A DNA stretch of 64,000 nt from Parastagonospora avenae f. sp. tritici 18332-5 (GCA_022559985.1 JAFJTR010000022.1:310001-374000), one strand, 5' to 3'. Positions 23,338-35,776 are shown, numbered from the stretch's first letter. Notes: generated by a model not told the origin, from the sequence alone. Numbers and translations are program-made.

Positions 23338-24893
23338 ATGAAGGTTTCTGTGCTTTGCAGCGCGATGCTGTTCTCTTTGGCAACCTTTGGCTTCCCAGCC
23401 AACCTGCTCAACAAGGACATCAACGAGGATACTCTTGCTGAGATCACAGCACTTGCCGCGAAGATCACTCGCGATGCGGAGGCAAAGCAGAATGGTGCTA
23501 ACGTGAAGCGTGGGTTCAATGCTGATGCTCAACGCGTTAGCACCACTGGCGAGCACAAATATGTGAGTGTATTCCTTTGAGAAGTTTCGACAGTCATTCA
23601 TTGCTAATGCCGTTTCACAGATCGCTCCTGGCCCGAATGACATTCGTGGGCCCTGCCCTGGCTTGAATGTCATGGCAAACCACGGCTACCTGTCTCGCAG
23701 CGGCGTGTCTTCCGTCGTCGAACTGACCACGGCCTCCAACGAGGTGTTCGGCATGGGCCTCGACCTAGCTGCCTTCTTGTCTGTCTATGCTGCTGTTATG
23801 GCGGGCGACGTCACATCATGCTCGATCGGCGGCAAGCCCAAGAGCGGTGGTCTGCTGGGTGGATTGACTTCCTCTCTCGGTCTCCTTGGAGAACCACAAG
23901 GCCTGAGTGCATCGCACAACCGCTTCGAGGCTGATGCCTCGCCACTGCGAGCAGATTTGTACAAGGAGTATGTCACTGCATCTCATACTCCCGCGCATCA
24001 CTAACCTGTACCAGCGGCAACCCAGTTAGCCTCGACGTCCCGCAATTCGAGCAGCTGATCGCCATGCCCCAAGGCCCCAACGGATATGACTTGACTGTCA
24101 TGCATCCTTTCCGCGGTGCACGCTACAAGGACTCCGTCGCAACCAACGGACGCTACTGGGCTGGTCCTTTTACCCACTTTGCGATCAACACTGCGACATA
24201 TCTTTTCACCTACCACTTCTTTGCCAACTACAGTGCCGAATACCCCGACGGTTTCCTAAGTGAACAAACGCTCAAGTCCTTCGAGGGCGTCAGCGGAGAG
24301 AGGGGAAGCTTCAAGTGGAGGCATGGTGCTGAGCGTATTCCCGAGAATGTAAGTATTGCTTCTTTCCTTTTCTTTCGCTGTACTCCTGTACCCATTCCTT
24401 TGTTTCCTTGTTTCTTTTATGTTTCCTTGTGGTTCTAATACTCATTACGACTCTCCACTATTGTACGTTTCATACATAAAGCTGACGCTTGCCCTCTTAG
24501 TGGTACCGCCGCCAACCTGGTAACGACTACGGCATTCTATCCTTCACTCTCGACGCCGTAGGTGCGCTGCAAGCACTTCCCTACATGGCCGTCATCGGAG
24601 GCAACACTGGCGAGCCCAACACCTTTACTGGCGTCAACATCGCCGATTTGACTGGCGGCGTGTTCAACGCACAGACGCTTCTCGAGGGAAACAACGCCAT
24701 GTGTTTCGCATTCCAGGCCGTGCATTCTGCTGCACCGGATATTCTCAAGGGCTTGCTCGGCAACGTTGTGCTTGCCGTCTCGAAGCTAGCTGATGCGTTG
24801 GACCCGATTCTAGCACAGCTTGGATGCCCGCAGATGGCTAAGTATGACAAGAGCTTGCTCGCGAAATTCCCTGGTGCTGGGGCTGGGCTGTGA
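23338..24893 (+). CDS. Secreted heme-thiolate peroxidase / unspecific peroxygenase (chloroperoxidase family)
   Basis: Four exons (23338-23562, 23621-23967, 24015-24348, 24501-24893) give 432 residues. The signal peptide is MKVSVLCSAMLFSLATFGFPA. The heme-thiolate ligand is Cys87 in the motif GPCPGLNVMANHGYL. The distal acid region is HNRFEADASPLR with Glu178, Asp180 and Arg185, where well-studied peroxygenases have Glu-Gly-Asp or Glu-His-Asp. This protein has Ala in the middle position. A conserved YRR/YGI region near residue 305 is also present. Family enzymes use peroxide to oxygenate or halogenate organic substrates outside the cell. Length is in the range of long UPO-type proteins. The substrate is unknown. 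Family is certain; the specific activity is inference. Confidence 0.93.
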
Positions 24894-25610
24894 CCGCGCA
24901 ACATGTCCAGTGGAATTCCACACCGCCAAACCAATGATAGCGTAGACTACTTATACCCAGCTTATAATACACATTAATGTTTGACGAGAATATGTCTTCC
25001 TCTGCATCCCGAACATGGCCCACCTCAACATTTCAACATCGTCTTTCTAGCATTTACATCTCACTTTCATTCTGGCACTCTACCAACACAGGCGTCTCAT
25101 CCTCTTCTTCACCGTCAATCTATCCATCAAGCCTCATCATGACCAGAATCGAAGCATGGAGGCGGTGGGTGTTCTATAAACGGAACAATTTGAACGCCCA
25201 CGGCGCATCGCTCTAGCATTTTGGCGCTTTTGACTTCGAGCCACCCACCACCGCCACCCCCACGCATGGCTTTCCGGGACGATCCACACAACACCATCGC
25301 TACCACGCACTGCATGTGCATAGTGTGGTAAGACTAACTAAACAATTTCATTGCCGTTTGATGAAGCTGGTGAATGGAGTTTTGGTGCGCGTATTCCTGA
25401 GTTTATGCTATGGTGTGTGGCGAGCGACCAAATTTCCCGGAAGGCGTCGCAGCAACTTTTATAGGTCTGCACGAAGAGTACCGTAAACCATTTCCTTTGG
25501 AACGTTCTCGCAAAAAATTCCATGTATGGCTCTTCTCCATAGCTTCTTTGTCGTAGTGTACATACTATCTGGGTATCTCATCATACACATCTCACCAATC
25601 CGCACTATCC
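24894..25610. other. 717-base convergent intergenic region
   Basis: Shared 3' region of the peroxygenase and the Ski3 C-terminal half. No gene seen. A GGTGGGTGG-type G-rich tract on the minus strand (about 25240-25265) is the only notable composition. Confidence 0.4.
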
Positions 25611-28600
25611 TCACGCACTCTTAACACACTCCGCCAACGCACTCCACCCTTCTATCGTCCATGGCGCCAAAAAAATCGCCCTTTGAGCGTCGTTGACATG
25701 CCCCGTCGCGGCCAATGCTCCCGCCAATCCAACAGCACCCAAACTACCATTCGGCGGCGCATTGCGCATCGCTGTCTCCTTCGCCATCGTGCTGGCATAG
25801 ACATCGCCATCTGCTGCGTTCGCGAGTTCAGACCAGCCAGTGTGCTTCCACGGCGTAAGCATGATACTTCGCCTCGCCTCGTCGAGCTCTTGTTCCTCAC
25901 CGCCAAGACTGATGGAGATGGCTTCGATGACCCTTTCCACGCGCGCGAGTTGGTCGACTGCGAGATCTTTGTTCGTGCGCAAGAGACCAAGGTCGTCTTT
26001 GATGGCTTCCATTGTTTCGAGGTCATCGTCGAGAACGGTCATGGCGCCGATCAAGGTCAATAGACCGACATGGCCTTCGTGCTTCTCGATGGCGGTGAAT
26101 AGCTGGTCGCGTGCTACTTGCTTCTCGTTCGCGCCTCCCTTGGCCCATAGAACCTCGGCGAGAAGGCAGATGATGTCTGGATTTGAGCTGGTCGCTTCGA
26201 GCGAGGTTCGGAAGTATGGAATGGCGGCATCGAGGGTACCGTTGAAGTAGTGTGCTAAGCCTGCCGTGAGACGCGCAGAGAGCTGAACTTTGGCGAGTTG
26301 TTCTGCAGAAAGGGTGCCGGCACTTGCGTCGGCCTCAGAAAGCAAGTCAAGGGCAGTCTCGGCTTCTTCGACTGCAGCCTCGTTCGACTCTGCAGCGAGC
26401 AGGTTTCGTGCAAGATCTGTCTTGGCTTGTGCGACACGTGCCAATGACTCCTGTGACTCAGAGTTCTCGTACTCTTGCTCAACGCTCTCACTGACAGACT
26501 GCAAAGCCGCCACAGCTGCTTCATGGCTCCCGACACGTTCCAAGAACAAAGCTGCCAAATGCTTATGGGGCATGTCGTAGGGCGCCTGGAAGTTGAGCTG
26601 CTGTAAGGCAAAAAGTGGTTGAATGAGATTGGTAATGTCGCCCCCAGCTGAAGGTGAAGAAATCAGGAAGTCGAATGTCGACAGTGCGTACTGTCGCTTG
26701 GTCAGAAGCAATGAAGATTCAGCAAGCTCAAAAGCATGCGTGAAGTGGGAGAGCGCTTCTTTCGCGTCGTTGGACAATAATGCGACAAGGCCCTCGCCCA
26801 CCCAGGCAAGGGAGTAGTCTGGATCCTGAGACTGCGCACGAGAGAAAGCTTGATGCGCGAGCTCCGTGTCATTCTGCAGCAAGTACAGAGCGCCCAGATT
26901 GACCCAAGTGTGCACGCTTCTGTCATTGAGATATAGTGACCTGACAAAGGCATGCTGTGCAACCTTCGGATTCAGTGTAGATGTGATAACACCTAGCGAG
27001 TTCCAAAACTCTGAGTTGCCCGCCTCCTGTCCAATAGCGCGATGAAAGCATTTCATCGCTGCTCGGAGATATGTCGTCATGCTTCCGTCGCTGCTGCCTT
27101 CTTGCTCTAGACAGACATGAGCTCGAAATTCAGTCCAACCGAGGTTGTACCATGCCACTGCCTGTGCATGCTTGTCGTGCGCGCAGCTTGTAATTGCTCG
27201 CTTTTGAGCGAGTATAGCTGCGCGCAGGGCCTTGGTGAGCATGGTGTCCTTTTCTGCCGTGAGAGATGCCAAGGCATCGCTTCCATTATCGTCGATGTCC
27301 TTGAAAGCATCGAAATCGACGCCAACATCAGACTTGCTTTGAAGCAGATCAAACACATCATCCTCTGGGAATTCCGGTAGCCGCTCTTGTGCCCAGGTGA
27401 ATAGGCTGCATGCATCTCCGACAGCCTTCCAAAGATTGAAAGCGTCTGGCTTGTATTCTGTGATGGTCGCTGCGACCTCAAGACCACGGATGGCACTGTC
27501 GATGGCTTCACCAAAGAAGCCTGTCTCGATGCAGCGCCAGCCTTTCTCGACCAATGTTTGCAAAAGTGCAATGGATACGCCAAACTCCTTTGGCCTTGTG
27601 GCAAGGACGGCTTCATATCCAGATAGTGCCTCGTCAAACTCGCTCAGCTCACGGTTCACGTTTGCCAGCATGTATTTCGTGAACCAGCTTTGGTCCTCGG
27701 ATCGCTTCTTGAAAACGTTGTCGGTTGCATTTTCGGCGTAGTTGAAGGCTCGCGATGCGGAATTGTACCTGCCTGAGTTGTGGTAGCTTTCACCAAGGCC
27801 TACGTATGAGTAATAGTCATCGGGGCTGATGCGCAGTGCTGAGAGGAAAGAGACTACACTCTTCTGGTATTCTTGCTTGTTCATCTGGACAACACCGAGC
27901 GCAGAGTAGGGCCAGCTGACGCCTTTGCGCTTCGATCCTGGTACTTGACGTGCCTTACCCGAGTCGACCACCCTCTGTGAAACGACTTCTACGATGTCCC
28001 ATTCGCCTTGGTTGGCGAACAGACGAGCAAGACGCTCAGCTGCGACAATCTCTGATGGCGATAGCTCAAAGGCTTTCTGGAAACATTGGCGCGCTCGCTT
28101 CCGATCCTTGTTGTAGTCCTCAAAGAAGATACCCAGCATGGTATAGGGTGGCGCGTAGTTGGGGTTCGCCTTGATTGCAGCGAAGAACTTTGAGTAGGCG
28201 CCCTGCTTGTCTCGCCGTGAAGCCTTTGAGGAGTCGAGCTCCCATGTGCACATACCGATCCTGTACAAGGTCTGAGCACGAAGCTCACGACCACGCTGGG
28301 TGGAAGCATCCAGTTGCGGGTACTCGAGGTATCCTTGAAGCCTCTCTAGACCGGTCTTGTAATCCCCAGCGAGTGCTTGACACCATGCTGACTCTGCGCC
28401 GATGCGTCCGTTGGAAGAATCCTGTTTCAGAGCCTTCTCCAGGAAGTCATGAGCTTGCTCGTATTCTTCCTCCTCTTCAAGGACCAGTCCAATACCAATG
28501 AGAGCTGAAGTGAACTGCGGTTTGCGCTCAAGAATTGACTGGAAGATGCTTTTGGCTTCCAAGTGATTTCTAGGCGCTTGGTAGTAGACAAGGGCAGTAG

Positions 28601-29081
28601 CAAGAGTGCTATTGAGGGCATCGAGTGTTTGCTGGAACGAAAAATCGGTCTTTTTCGCTTCAGAAGCGGCGTACTTCAATCCTTTGCGCGTACTCTCGAC
28701 AGTGCTCTCATACTCTTCCAGGAACAGGTAAAAGTCACCCAGTAAGCAATGTGCGAGTGCGGATTGCTTCGTTTCTTGTATGCCTTCCTGTGTATGAGTC
28801 AGGATGAAGTCTCCAGAATTTTCCACTCATTGACTTACAGTCATCAAGACCAAGCAGTCTTCCTGTGTAAGAGGGTCATTGTCGTCAAGAGCTACCCCAC
28901 CTTCGCTCAAATCTGGAGCATTCTTTGGCTTGTCTCTGAGCGGGTATCTTGATACACCACTACTCAGATACCCCGTGATGACTTTCGAGAGGCCCTCTTT
29001 TGGGAACAACTCAACGTATTGCCGTAGAGTTGATATTGGCAGATTGAGCAAGTCGTGCGCGCTGTCCGCATGTGACGCCAT
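25611..29081 (-). CDS. ski3: Ski3 C-terminal part (TPR scaffold of the Ski complex), split gene
   Basis: Two exons (28839-29081 and 25611-28787; GT-AG intron with CTGAC branch) give 1139 residues. It begins at ATG 29081 and enters conserved Ski3 sequence at once (LRQYVELFPKEGLSKVITGYL). A long array of TPRs follows (YAPPYTMLGIFFEDYNKDRK, DDYYSYVGLGESYHNSGRYN, SVHTWVNLGALYLLQNDTEL) and the protein ends in the typical AIFLAPWTIEGWSALAECV. In intact fungal Ski3 (about 1430 residues) roughly 290 residues precede this point. Here they lie on the opposite strand immediately upstream (29382-30297). The C-terminal superhelix is the part known to hold Ski2 and two Ski8 copies in the complex that feeds mRNA 3' ends to the cytoplasmic exosome. 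No internal stop or frameshift is present, so the half looks selected for. The promoter must come from the region captured by the inversion. Confidence 0.93.
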
Positions 29082-29381
29082 GACGCCGGCTTCGAGGGCC
29101 CAACACGCTATGCAGGCTCTGAGAGATGCTCAACAGCAAGGAAACGAAAGCGACCAGACTTGGTAGTGAAGTCTTGTGATGGCTTGACTTAGCCAGGCAC
29201 GGAAAATGGTTGACGTCTGTTGTTTGTCTTTTCGTACCGCTGGAGCGCGCTAACGCACGTCATCGCTTGCCCTTCGATATTCCGCAAAGACCCCACCAGG
29301 CCTCCAAACCTCCCTCAATGGCACATTCATAGCCCTCATTGCTGCCGCCGTGACGGCCAAAATATCTTCCGACACCGAACT
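29082..29381. promoter_or_regulatory. 300-bp region between divergent Ski3 halves (putative bidirectional promoter)
   Basis: It lies between the ATG of the C-terminal half (minus, 29081) and the ATG of the N-terminal half (plus, 29382). Under an inversion model, this is the ancestral SKI3 5' region, turned around so that its distal edge now drives the C-terminal half. The stretch near 29240-29340 is C-rich and T-rich, like fungal 5' leaders. Shared control of both halves is inference. Confidence 0.5.
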
Positions 29382-30297
29382 ATGTCCGCCAAAGCGGCGC
29401 TCAAGGCTGCGAAGTCAGCCATCGACGCGAAGAAATGGGACGAAGCGAAGGAGCAAGCCGAGGCTGCGCTAGAGAAAGACGCGAGCAATTACTTCGCGAA
29501 GCTATTCTTGGGACGCGCGAACGAGGGCCTCCGCCAATTTGACGATGCTGCGAAAGCATATCGTGACGCGACAAAGCTCAAGCCCGACGATGCGCAGGCG
29601 TGGCTGGGGCTACGAGCTCTTTACGAAGGCCTGGGGCCCGCAAAGGTGGACGAGAACACCGAAGTTGGATTGAAGCTGGCGGAGATATACATGAACTTGT
29701 ATATTTTTTCTAAAAATGCGCCTGAAGACATGTGAGACTAATATAGATAGGGACGACGCCCACCGTTCTCAATCCGCCATCGACAAACTCGTCGACCACG
29801 CGCGCAAACACGGCACCAAAACCCAGTACACGTCCGCACTATCCACACAGCTGCCATCCTCACCCGTATACTCCTATCTCGAAGGCCGTCTTCCCGCTCC
29901 CCATCTTACATACACGCGCATTGCGGAGATACATGAGACCCAAGAAGCTCAGACGATAAAGCGCCTAATTGACGAGCGCCGCCTCCGGCTCGGCGCAACG
30001 CTCGAATCAACAACGAGGGAAGTCAAATACGAGACATACAAGGCGAGTCCTTTGGAAGGTATATACGAGGAGATCATCAATTGGACGAGCGACGACGAGA
30101 TGAGGAGGGAGTACGAAGAGAAGTTGTTGGAGAGGGCATATGAGACGTTACTTGTGCTCCCAAGCGGAGAAAAGGCTAAGAAGAGGGATAAAGTGATGAA
30201 GCTAGCGCACGACATGGTCATCATCCGGCACCCATACAGCCTGGCTTGGAAGATCGAGTTGGAATGGAGGAGTAGCATCGAAGTCGAGGCATTTTGA
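29382..30297 (+). CDS. ski3: Ski3 N-terminal part (TPR arm), split gene
   Basis: Two exons (29382-29698 and 29751-30297) give 287 residues. The intron is GT-AG with a CTAATA branch. Splicing to the second of two nearby AGs (29749-29750) keeps the frame and yields LDDAHRSQSAIDKLVDHARK. The start MSAKAALKAAKSAIDAKKW is the usual Ski3 N-terminus, followed by two TPRs, then SPVYSYLEGRLPAPHLTYTR, SPLEGIYEEIINWTSDDEMR and MVIIRHPYSLAWKIELEWR. The frame stops at 30295-30297 just after EVEAF, exactly where other Ski3 proteins continue into the segment that opens the minus-strand half. Combined length (287 + 1139 = 1426) matches a whole Ski3. The frame is undamaged, so the product could be a stable free TPR arm. 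Confidence 0.9.
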
Positions 30298-30390
30298 TGC
30301 CAGCCGCCTGCAGTTGGATAGAAGAACTCTATACCCAAACAAACTCCTCAAACTCCTCAAACTCCACCCATGCACATCTCCCCCATCATC

Positions 30391-31095
30391 CTAGTGCCCC
30401 GCCGCCCCAACAACCTTCCTCTTCTCCTCCGCCGTAAACATGCTCTCCCCTTGCTTCAACGCATGAATCAGCATCGGCACGCTATTCGCCTTGAAGTCCT
30501 GCGCCTCGCGCACTTTGTCGATGTCGTCGCCTAGTTCTGCGGCGATCTTGCGCAGGTAGATAGCGCTGAAGTCTTCGGTAGGGTCAGAAGGAGCCTTGGA
30601 TTTTTTCGACGCTGGAGCTGGTGCAGGTGGCGCATCGGTCATGGAGACGTCCTCATCTTCGACGGGGGCTGAAGCTGGTTTGGACTTCTTTTTCGACTTC
30701 TTAGCGGGTGCCGCGACGGGCTCCGGTGTTTCGCTTGACGATGCAGATGAGGAGTTCGATTTTGAGTTTACGGATACATTTTTCTGGCTTGCATCATCTT
30801 CGACCGGCGCTGCCTTGGACTTCTTTTTCGATTTCTTAACGGGCACTGCAACGGGCTCTGATGTGTCGTCCGAAGAGGGCGATGATGATTTTGATTTTGA
30901 TTTTGATTTTACGGATTCATTCTTATGGCTTGGGACGGAGCTGTCGCTGTCGCTATCGCTGGATGAAGAAACTGCTTGCCATCAGCTCACGCAATTCCCC
31001 TTAAGACCGCCGAATTCCGTACTCTCTGTGCGTGACTGCCTCTTCTTGCCTCTGCGCTTGTTCGCAACAGCATTTGATGTTTTTTGCGCCGCCAT
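30391..31095 (-). CDS. rsa3: Ribosome assembly protein 3 (Rsa3-like)
   Basis: Two exons (31023-31095 and 30391-30971) with a 51-base GT-AG intron containing a CTGAT branch give 217 residues. The N-terminus is basic (ANKRRGKKRQSR). The middle is low-complexity Ser/Asp/Lys with KKSKKKSK blocks repeated two or three times. The C-terminus is the Rsa3 domain: DFSAIYLRKIAAELGDDIDK, VREAQDF, MLIHALKQGESMFTAEEKRK and VVGAAGH. Yeast Rsa3 is a nucleolar factor in early 60S assembly. Without the intron the frame hits a TGA, so the splice is needed. It converges on the truncated end of the Ski3 N-terminal half with 93 bases between, including a CTCAAACTC triplication. Confidence 0.85.
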
Positions 31096-31838
31096 TTTTA
31101 GTTGTTTTTGTCGGGCTGGAAAAAGTTCGAGATGATTGTTCACGTGAATAATTTCTTATCTTATCGGCACGTGCTACCGGTACCGGATAACTTAGCGCGA
31201 GGGAGTTTCAGGCTAGTTAGAATCGGAGAAGGGCGCGTCGTGCTTCCTTCACCCTTCACGAATTTTGTCATACATGTTCACTTTTCGCAAAACTCGCGGA
31301 TGGCTGCTACCTGCATTGTGTCACTATATGCGCCGCTGTGGGATGGAAGTCCGATCACACGAGAGAGTTCTGCGTCGCCACACGCGGCACGCGACACGGC
31401 GCAGATGCACGATCGAGCTTTGAAGCATCGTTCGACCTGCGGTAACCAAGCCTGAACAAACATGGCCGGAATTTAGAAGAGCATAACTCATACACATCGG
31501 CGTGCCTCGTCCAAACAATATACAAAATTGGATGAACCCGTACTGGGTCGGGCATAGTCACCTGTTGAACTCCATGCTCCCGTCTGTAAGACCATTGGCC
31601 AACCCATCACGGACACCGGTATGTCCATCGCGCGTTTGTATTCATAGAGCTCAATTGGGAATGCGTGAGCAACCTATGCTGTCTCACGTCAACACGTTTC
31701 TACGTGGTTAAGAACCATCATCCTCAAACATCGTCGACCCTGTCGATCCCAGACAAGCTGACCGACTCTCCAGCATTCAAAATTTCATTCAGTTGTAACA
31801 AGACCTTTTGAAGCGCGAGGCTGAAGGTCGTCATCATC
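31096..31838. other. 743-base region upstream of Rsa3 and of a dead membrane-protein gene
   Basis: No supported gene. Open frames here are short and lack domain features. A signal-peptide exon of the downstream pseudogene could have lain here, but I cannot identify one. Confidence 0.35.
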
Positions 31839-33458
31839 ATGTGGGGGCCTTTTGGACAGCGCTTGGCCAACGAGACCGCAAGCTGGAAAGACGGTCCAGA
31901 CTCCAGGGGCACGTTCAAGATGCTTTCGACTTGTGTTATAACATTCCTCTTATGTGTATACACCTGCATACACCACGATATCCCCAAATGTGGCAAAGCC
32001 GGTCTGAGCCATCAGCTGTGGAGGAAAGCTCTCTGGATTTGCGTTGGTCTTATTGCACCGGAATTTGTACGTACTACTACCATTTATAGCCGTATCAGTA
32101 AAGCCTCTAGCACGACTGCCGTGGCGATCCTTACCATGCTGCAGGTTGCGCTTGTTGCGTTTCGCCAAATGTTGTCTGCACGCACATTAAACCAACACAT
32201 GCGAGGTCTTGCTAAACATCGCGTATCGCAACAGGATCTTGAAACACGGCGCTTTTCGTTTCCCTTCCTAACGAAAATGCTTGGTTCGCCTCCCGTACCA
32301 ATGGATGTAGAAGGCATATTCTGTAGCCATGATATCGCGGCCAACCACTTCTCATGAGGGCGGCATCATGATTACCAGGACCGAAGACGAGCCATCCTCC
32401 AGTACTTCGTCCAATCGACTGCATTCGTGGACACGTGTGCACATTTACTTCTCTCTCTCATGGAAGGCTTTGTTATTGAGCGTGATCAACTCCATCCGGT
32501 CATCTTCGGTTATTATGGCGAGATTCGTTTGACTCTCACGCAGTTCGGGTTGCGCAAATTGGCAACAGATGCCCCGGCATTACTTCCTGATGTTTCGGAA
32601 GCCAGCATCTTGGACAAGAGCAAAGCTAACCGCTTCGCACAAGTGTTTGTACGCATACAAGCAATTTGGTTCGTTGCAGTGACTGTAGGACGAACGACAA
32701 GTGGTCTGCCAACCAGTCTGCTCGAACTGAACACACTTTTGCATGCATTATGCTGTCTCTCACAGATGGCAACAATCCAGCCAGCCAGCTTTCTGGCTAT
32801 AGGCTGGATGGCTTGGTGTTTTGTGGGTCGTAGAACCGGCTGGATGGCTTGATTGGCTACGGGCGCTCGGCTGGCTGGATGGGCTTGAGGAGCTTGTTTC
32901 CTAATTAGGCAAATTGTATAGAAAGCTTGGTGTTTCAACCTTCGTCTCATGTGTTCACATAGTACTTTGAGATAAGCTGTTTAACCGTAAGCTGCTCCTT
33001 CTCGTCAACCTCGCTGCTGCCAAACCCAGCTTTTCTCCACCTTCTGCTGCAGTGTATCGCTGCCAAAAGCTCCGGTGAGATCTTCCGTCTCCGAGGTCTA
33101 ACAGGTCGCCTAGCTCGCTGAAAACTCGCTTGCACTCACAGCTTGAAGCTAGTATAAAGAGTATTTCAAGCGCAGGCTTGCTGAGGTTAGGGCATCGATC
33201 CTGCAGCCCTACCTAGTATTTTGTAGGGAACTTTGCGCTGTCGCTACCTGCTTCAACCTGCGGCTCGTGGCGCTTCTATATATCGAACTCGTCCTCCTCG
33301 TTAACTGCCCTGTTTAGATCGATCAGGCTATTAATCGCGTCGTCGATATTATTGACTTTGGCCCTCGTGTATGTGCGTGGCTTCGGTAAGCTTCGGTACT
33401 GCGCCCACAGTGCTTGAAAATTGCGATTATTCAACTCTAGCCAGCCTGGCTGGTCTCC

Positions 33459-35538
33459 CTATGCCACATCGCAGTAGTTCTTGTATCGAAGATGGAGTAT
33501 CGTAGCAGTGTAATAGGCAGGCGTGTTATCAAGCTTGTTGTAGTAGTTGCGCGCCTTTAAGATCGCAGCGCGGAGGTTGATCGCAAGGTGGTCTTCGGGC
33601 GCTTCGTCGTGCGCGTCGTGTACTACGTCGTCGTAGCTTTGGAGTCGCGATTCTAGTGTAGTGAGTAGGCATTCAAACACTAGGATAATCTCAGCAACTG
33701 CTCTAAAGCTGCCGGGCTTGCTGTCGTCGATAGCCTCATCCTTAACCTTATCCTTTGCCTTGCCGCGACCCTCGAGGCGCTTTGTACACTCCTTTAATAG
33801 GCTGAGAACGTCCATGTACTCAGTAACGACCTGCCAATCGTCGGCAGTAAGCCCGTTCGACCTCATCCACTGCGGGCAATTAGGCAGCTGATTGCCCTTG
33901 CTAATTGCGTACGTAGTCTCGTTGTGAATGCGATCGATATAGTAGCTGGCGTAGGCGTTAATTGCAGACTGCAGTTTAACGGCGCGCGCAAAGCAATCAA
34001 AGTACGAGTTCCAGCGGGTAACAACTGGCTTGATAGGCTGGAGTATTTTGCGGGCGTCATCAGGCGCGTTAGTAGGCAGCTCGTCGTGCGCGAGTCGCTG
34101 AAACTCCTCAAAAAGCGTGTACTGCTGCGGCGTCTTAATGTACAAAACAACACCAAGGAGGACGCCTAGTGAGCTATCGCGTCGCCAGTCCTTCATAAGC
34201 TGCGTCTCCTCATTAAGGTTAGAAGTCGTGTAGTCGTTGTTAAAAGCCTCAGCTTTCCTACCCTAAAGAAGCACCTAGCTAATAAGATTAAGCGTGGGAG
34301 GGCCGCAGCAGAGGCGACGATAGAGGTTGTTAAATTTAAGCTTGCGGGCGAGAAAGTCGACTGTAGTGTTGTTATTACTCGCGTTGTTAAGTACAAAGTA
34401 GCTAACATTATCAGCGCATACTAAACGATCGCAGCGTTGCGAGGATAATCTCGCCCATCCTCTCACCTGAATAGGAGCCCGTCAATTGAGGCAGCGCGAT
34501 AGGCAGGTCCCGGAGCTCGCCGGTTGCCGTAACGTAGTGGGCAACGATACTGGGAAAGCCCTTCTTGCCGCCTTTTGTCGTCTACCCGTCGAAGCTTAGG
34601 TGTATCCGACTTAGAGATTATGACAGCTCGCAGACAACCAGCGGCTTCAGGTAGTCGAAGAGGCGCACAACGTAGTGCGAGACGCTGTAAAAAGACTTCC
34701 AAAGCGCGTCCTCCGCGAGTGGATTGGCGAGGCGTATGAGGTCGCGAAAGGCAGGCGATTCGAACTCAGAGATAGGGTGATTATTCTCGCGGAGCTAGCC
34801 CACAGCGGCCTGTCGAAACTCGTAATAATTGAAGCTAGCAAGCTCGTTAGCGACGGCTTGTAAGACGCGCTGCTTGCTACTAATTAGCTTGCTGTAAACT
34901 GTGACTTTAAGCTTCTCCGTTAGAGCTTTGCCAGGCTTGTAGATCATATGGAGCTCGAGGTGGCGCGAGGCAGCCGAGATAGCCTTTGTTGTTTGGAGGA
35001 TCCCACGACTTTGATCGGTAGCTTTTATGCTGTAACAGCGGTGGCAAACCCAGAAGACGAGGTGAGAATTGCTGCGTCGGACGACGCGATAGCCATGGCG
35101 ATAGACCTAGCTTTTCTTAAACTTGTAAGTTGCAAGAGGCCTTATATACTTCTTCAAACGCGCCTAATTAAGGCCGTCGTAATTGTCTATAAGATAAACG
35201 TCGAAGACGTCAATTTCCTTATCCTCCTTATCTTCGGGAGCTTCTGAAGCTGCAGCAGTTGCCTGCTCGCTGCCCTCAGCGGGCGCGACGATGGTGTCTT
35301 CGGGTCGCGACTCTCGAACGCGCGCTTCGAATGTAGGGGCCTGGGACGCGCTCACTAGGGCTTGGAGGATGTTCATGATGGGTGGAGGTGGAGGAGAAGG
35401 AGAAGATAGCGATTGAGATGGCTGCTGGGAGTCAACATGGATGGGCTGGCTGGCAGTGCCGCGAGGGCGCTTGTTTGGGCCAGAAGGGCCAGCTTTTGTG
35501 CGCTTTTTCGCGTCTTTGTTAGTAGATTTGGGCGGCAT
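33459..35538 (-). pseudogene. hAT transposase relic
   Basis: The N-terminus starts at the ATG at 35538 (MPPKSTNKDAKKRTKAGPSG, a basic, Pro/Ser-rich leader usual in fungal hAT transposases). A broken middle with several stops follows. The longest intact piece is 33459-34196 (245 residues) containing LQPIKPVVTRWNSYFDCFAR, the conserved region before the hAT dimerisation domain, and AYYTATILHLRYKN near its end. The frame ends in TAG at 33459, and dimerisation-domain remnants continue beyond it to about 32960 with further stops. It cannot encode a working transposase. Confidence 0.82.
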
Positions 35539-35776
35539 AACGACGGTAATCACGAGGCAGAAATGAAGACTCTAAGAACTTAATTGTAGGTAGAGAATTC
35601 AATATTGAGACAGGTGGGCAAGCATATAGGATGAACGCGTTGGGGTGGCTAACGGGGCGCTAGTACTAATCTATAAAAACTCACCACCAAGAAAGTATCG
35701 TGAGATAGCTTTTACTGCAAAATCAATCGCCTCACGCCCTATCGCGGCCCCCATCTCCAGCCTGACTGCCCGCACA

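Noticed and set aside
30596..31135. Plus-strand frame rich in Phe, Asp and Ser
   Set aside because: Antisense of the low-complexity Ser/Lys region of Rsa3; no independent support.
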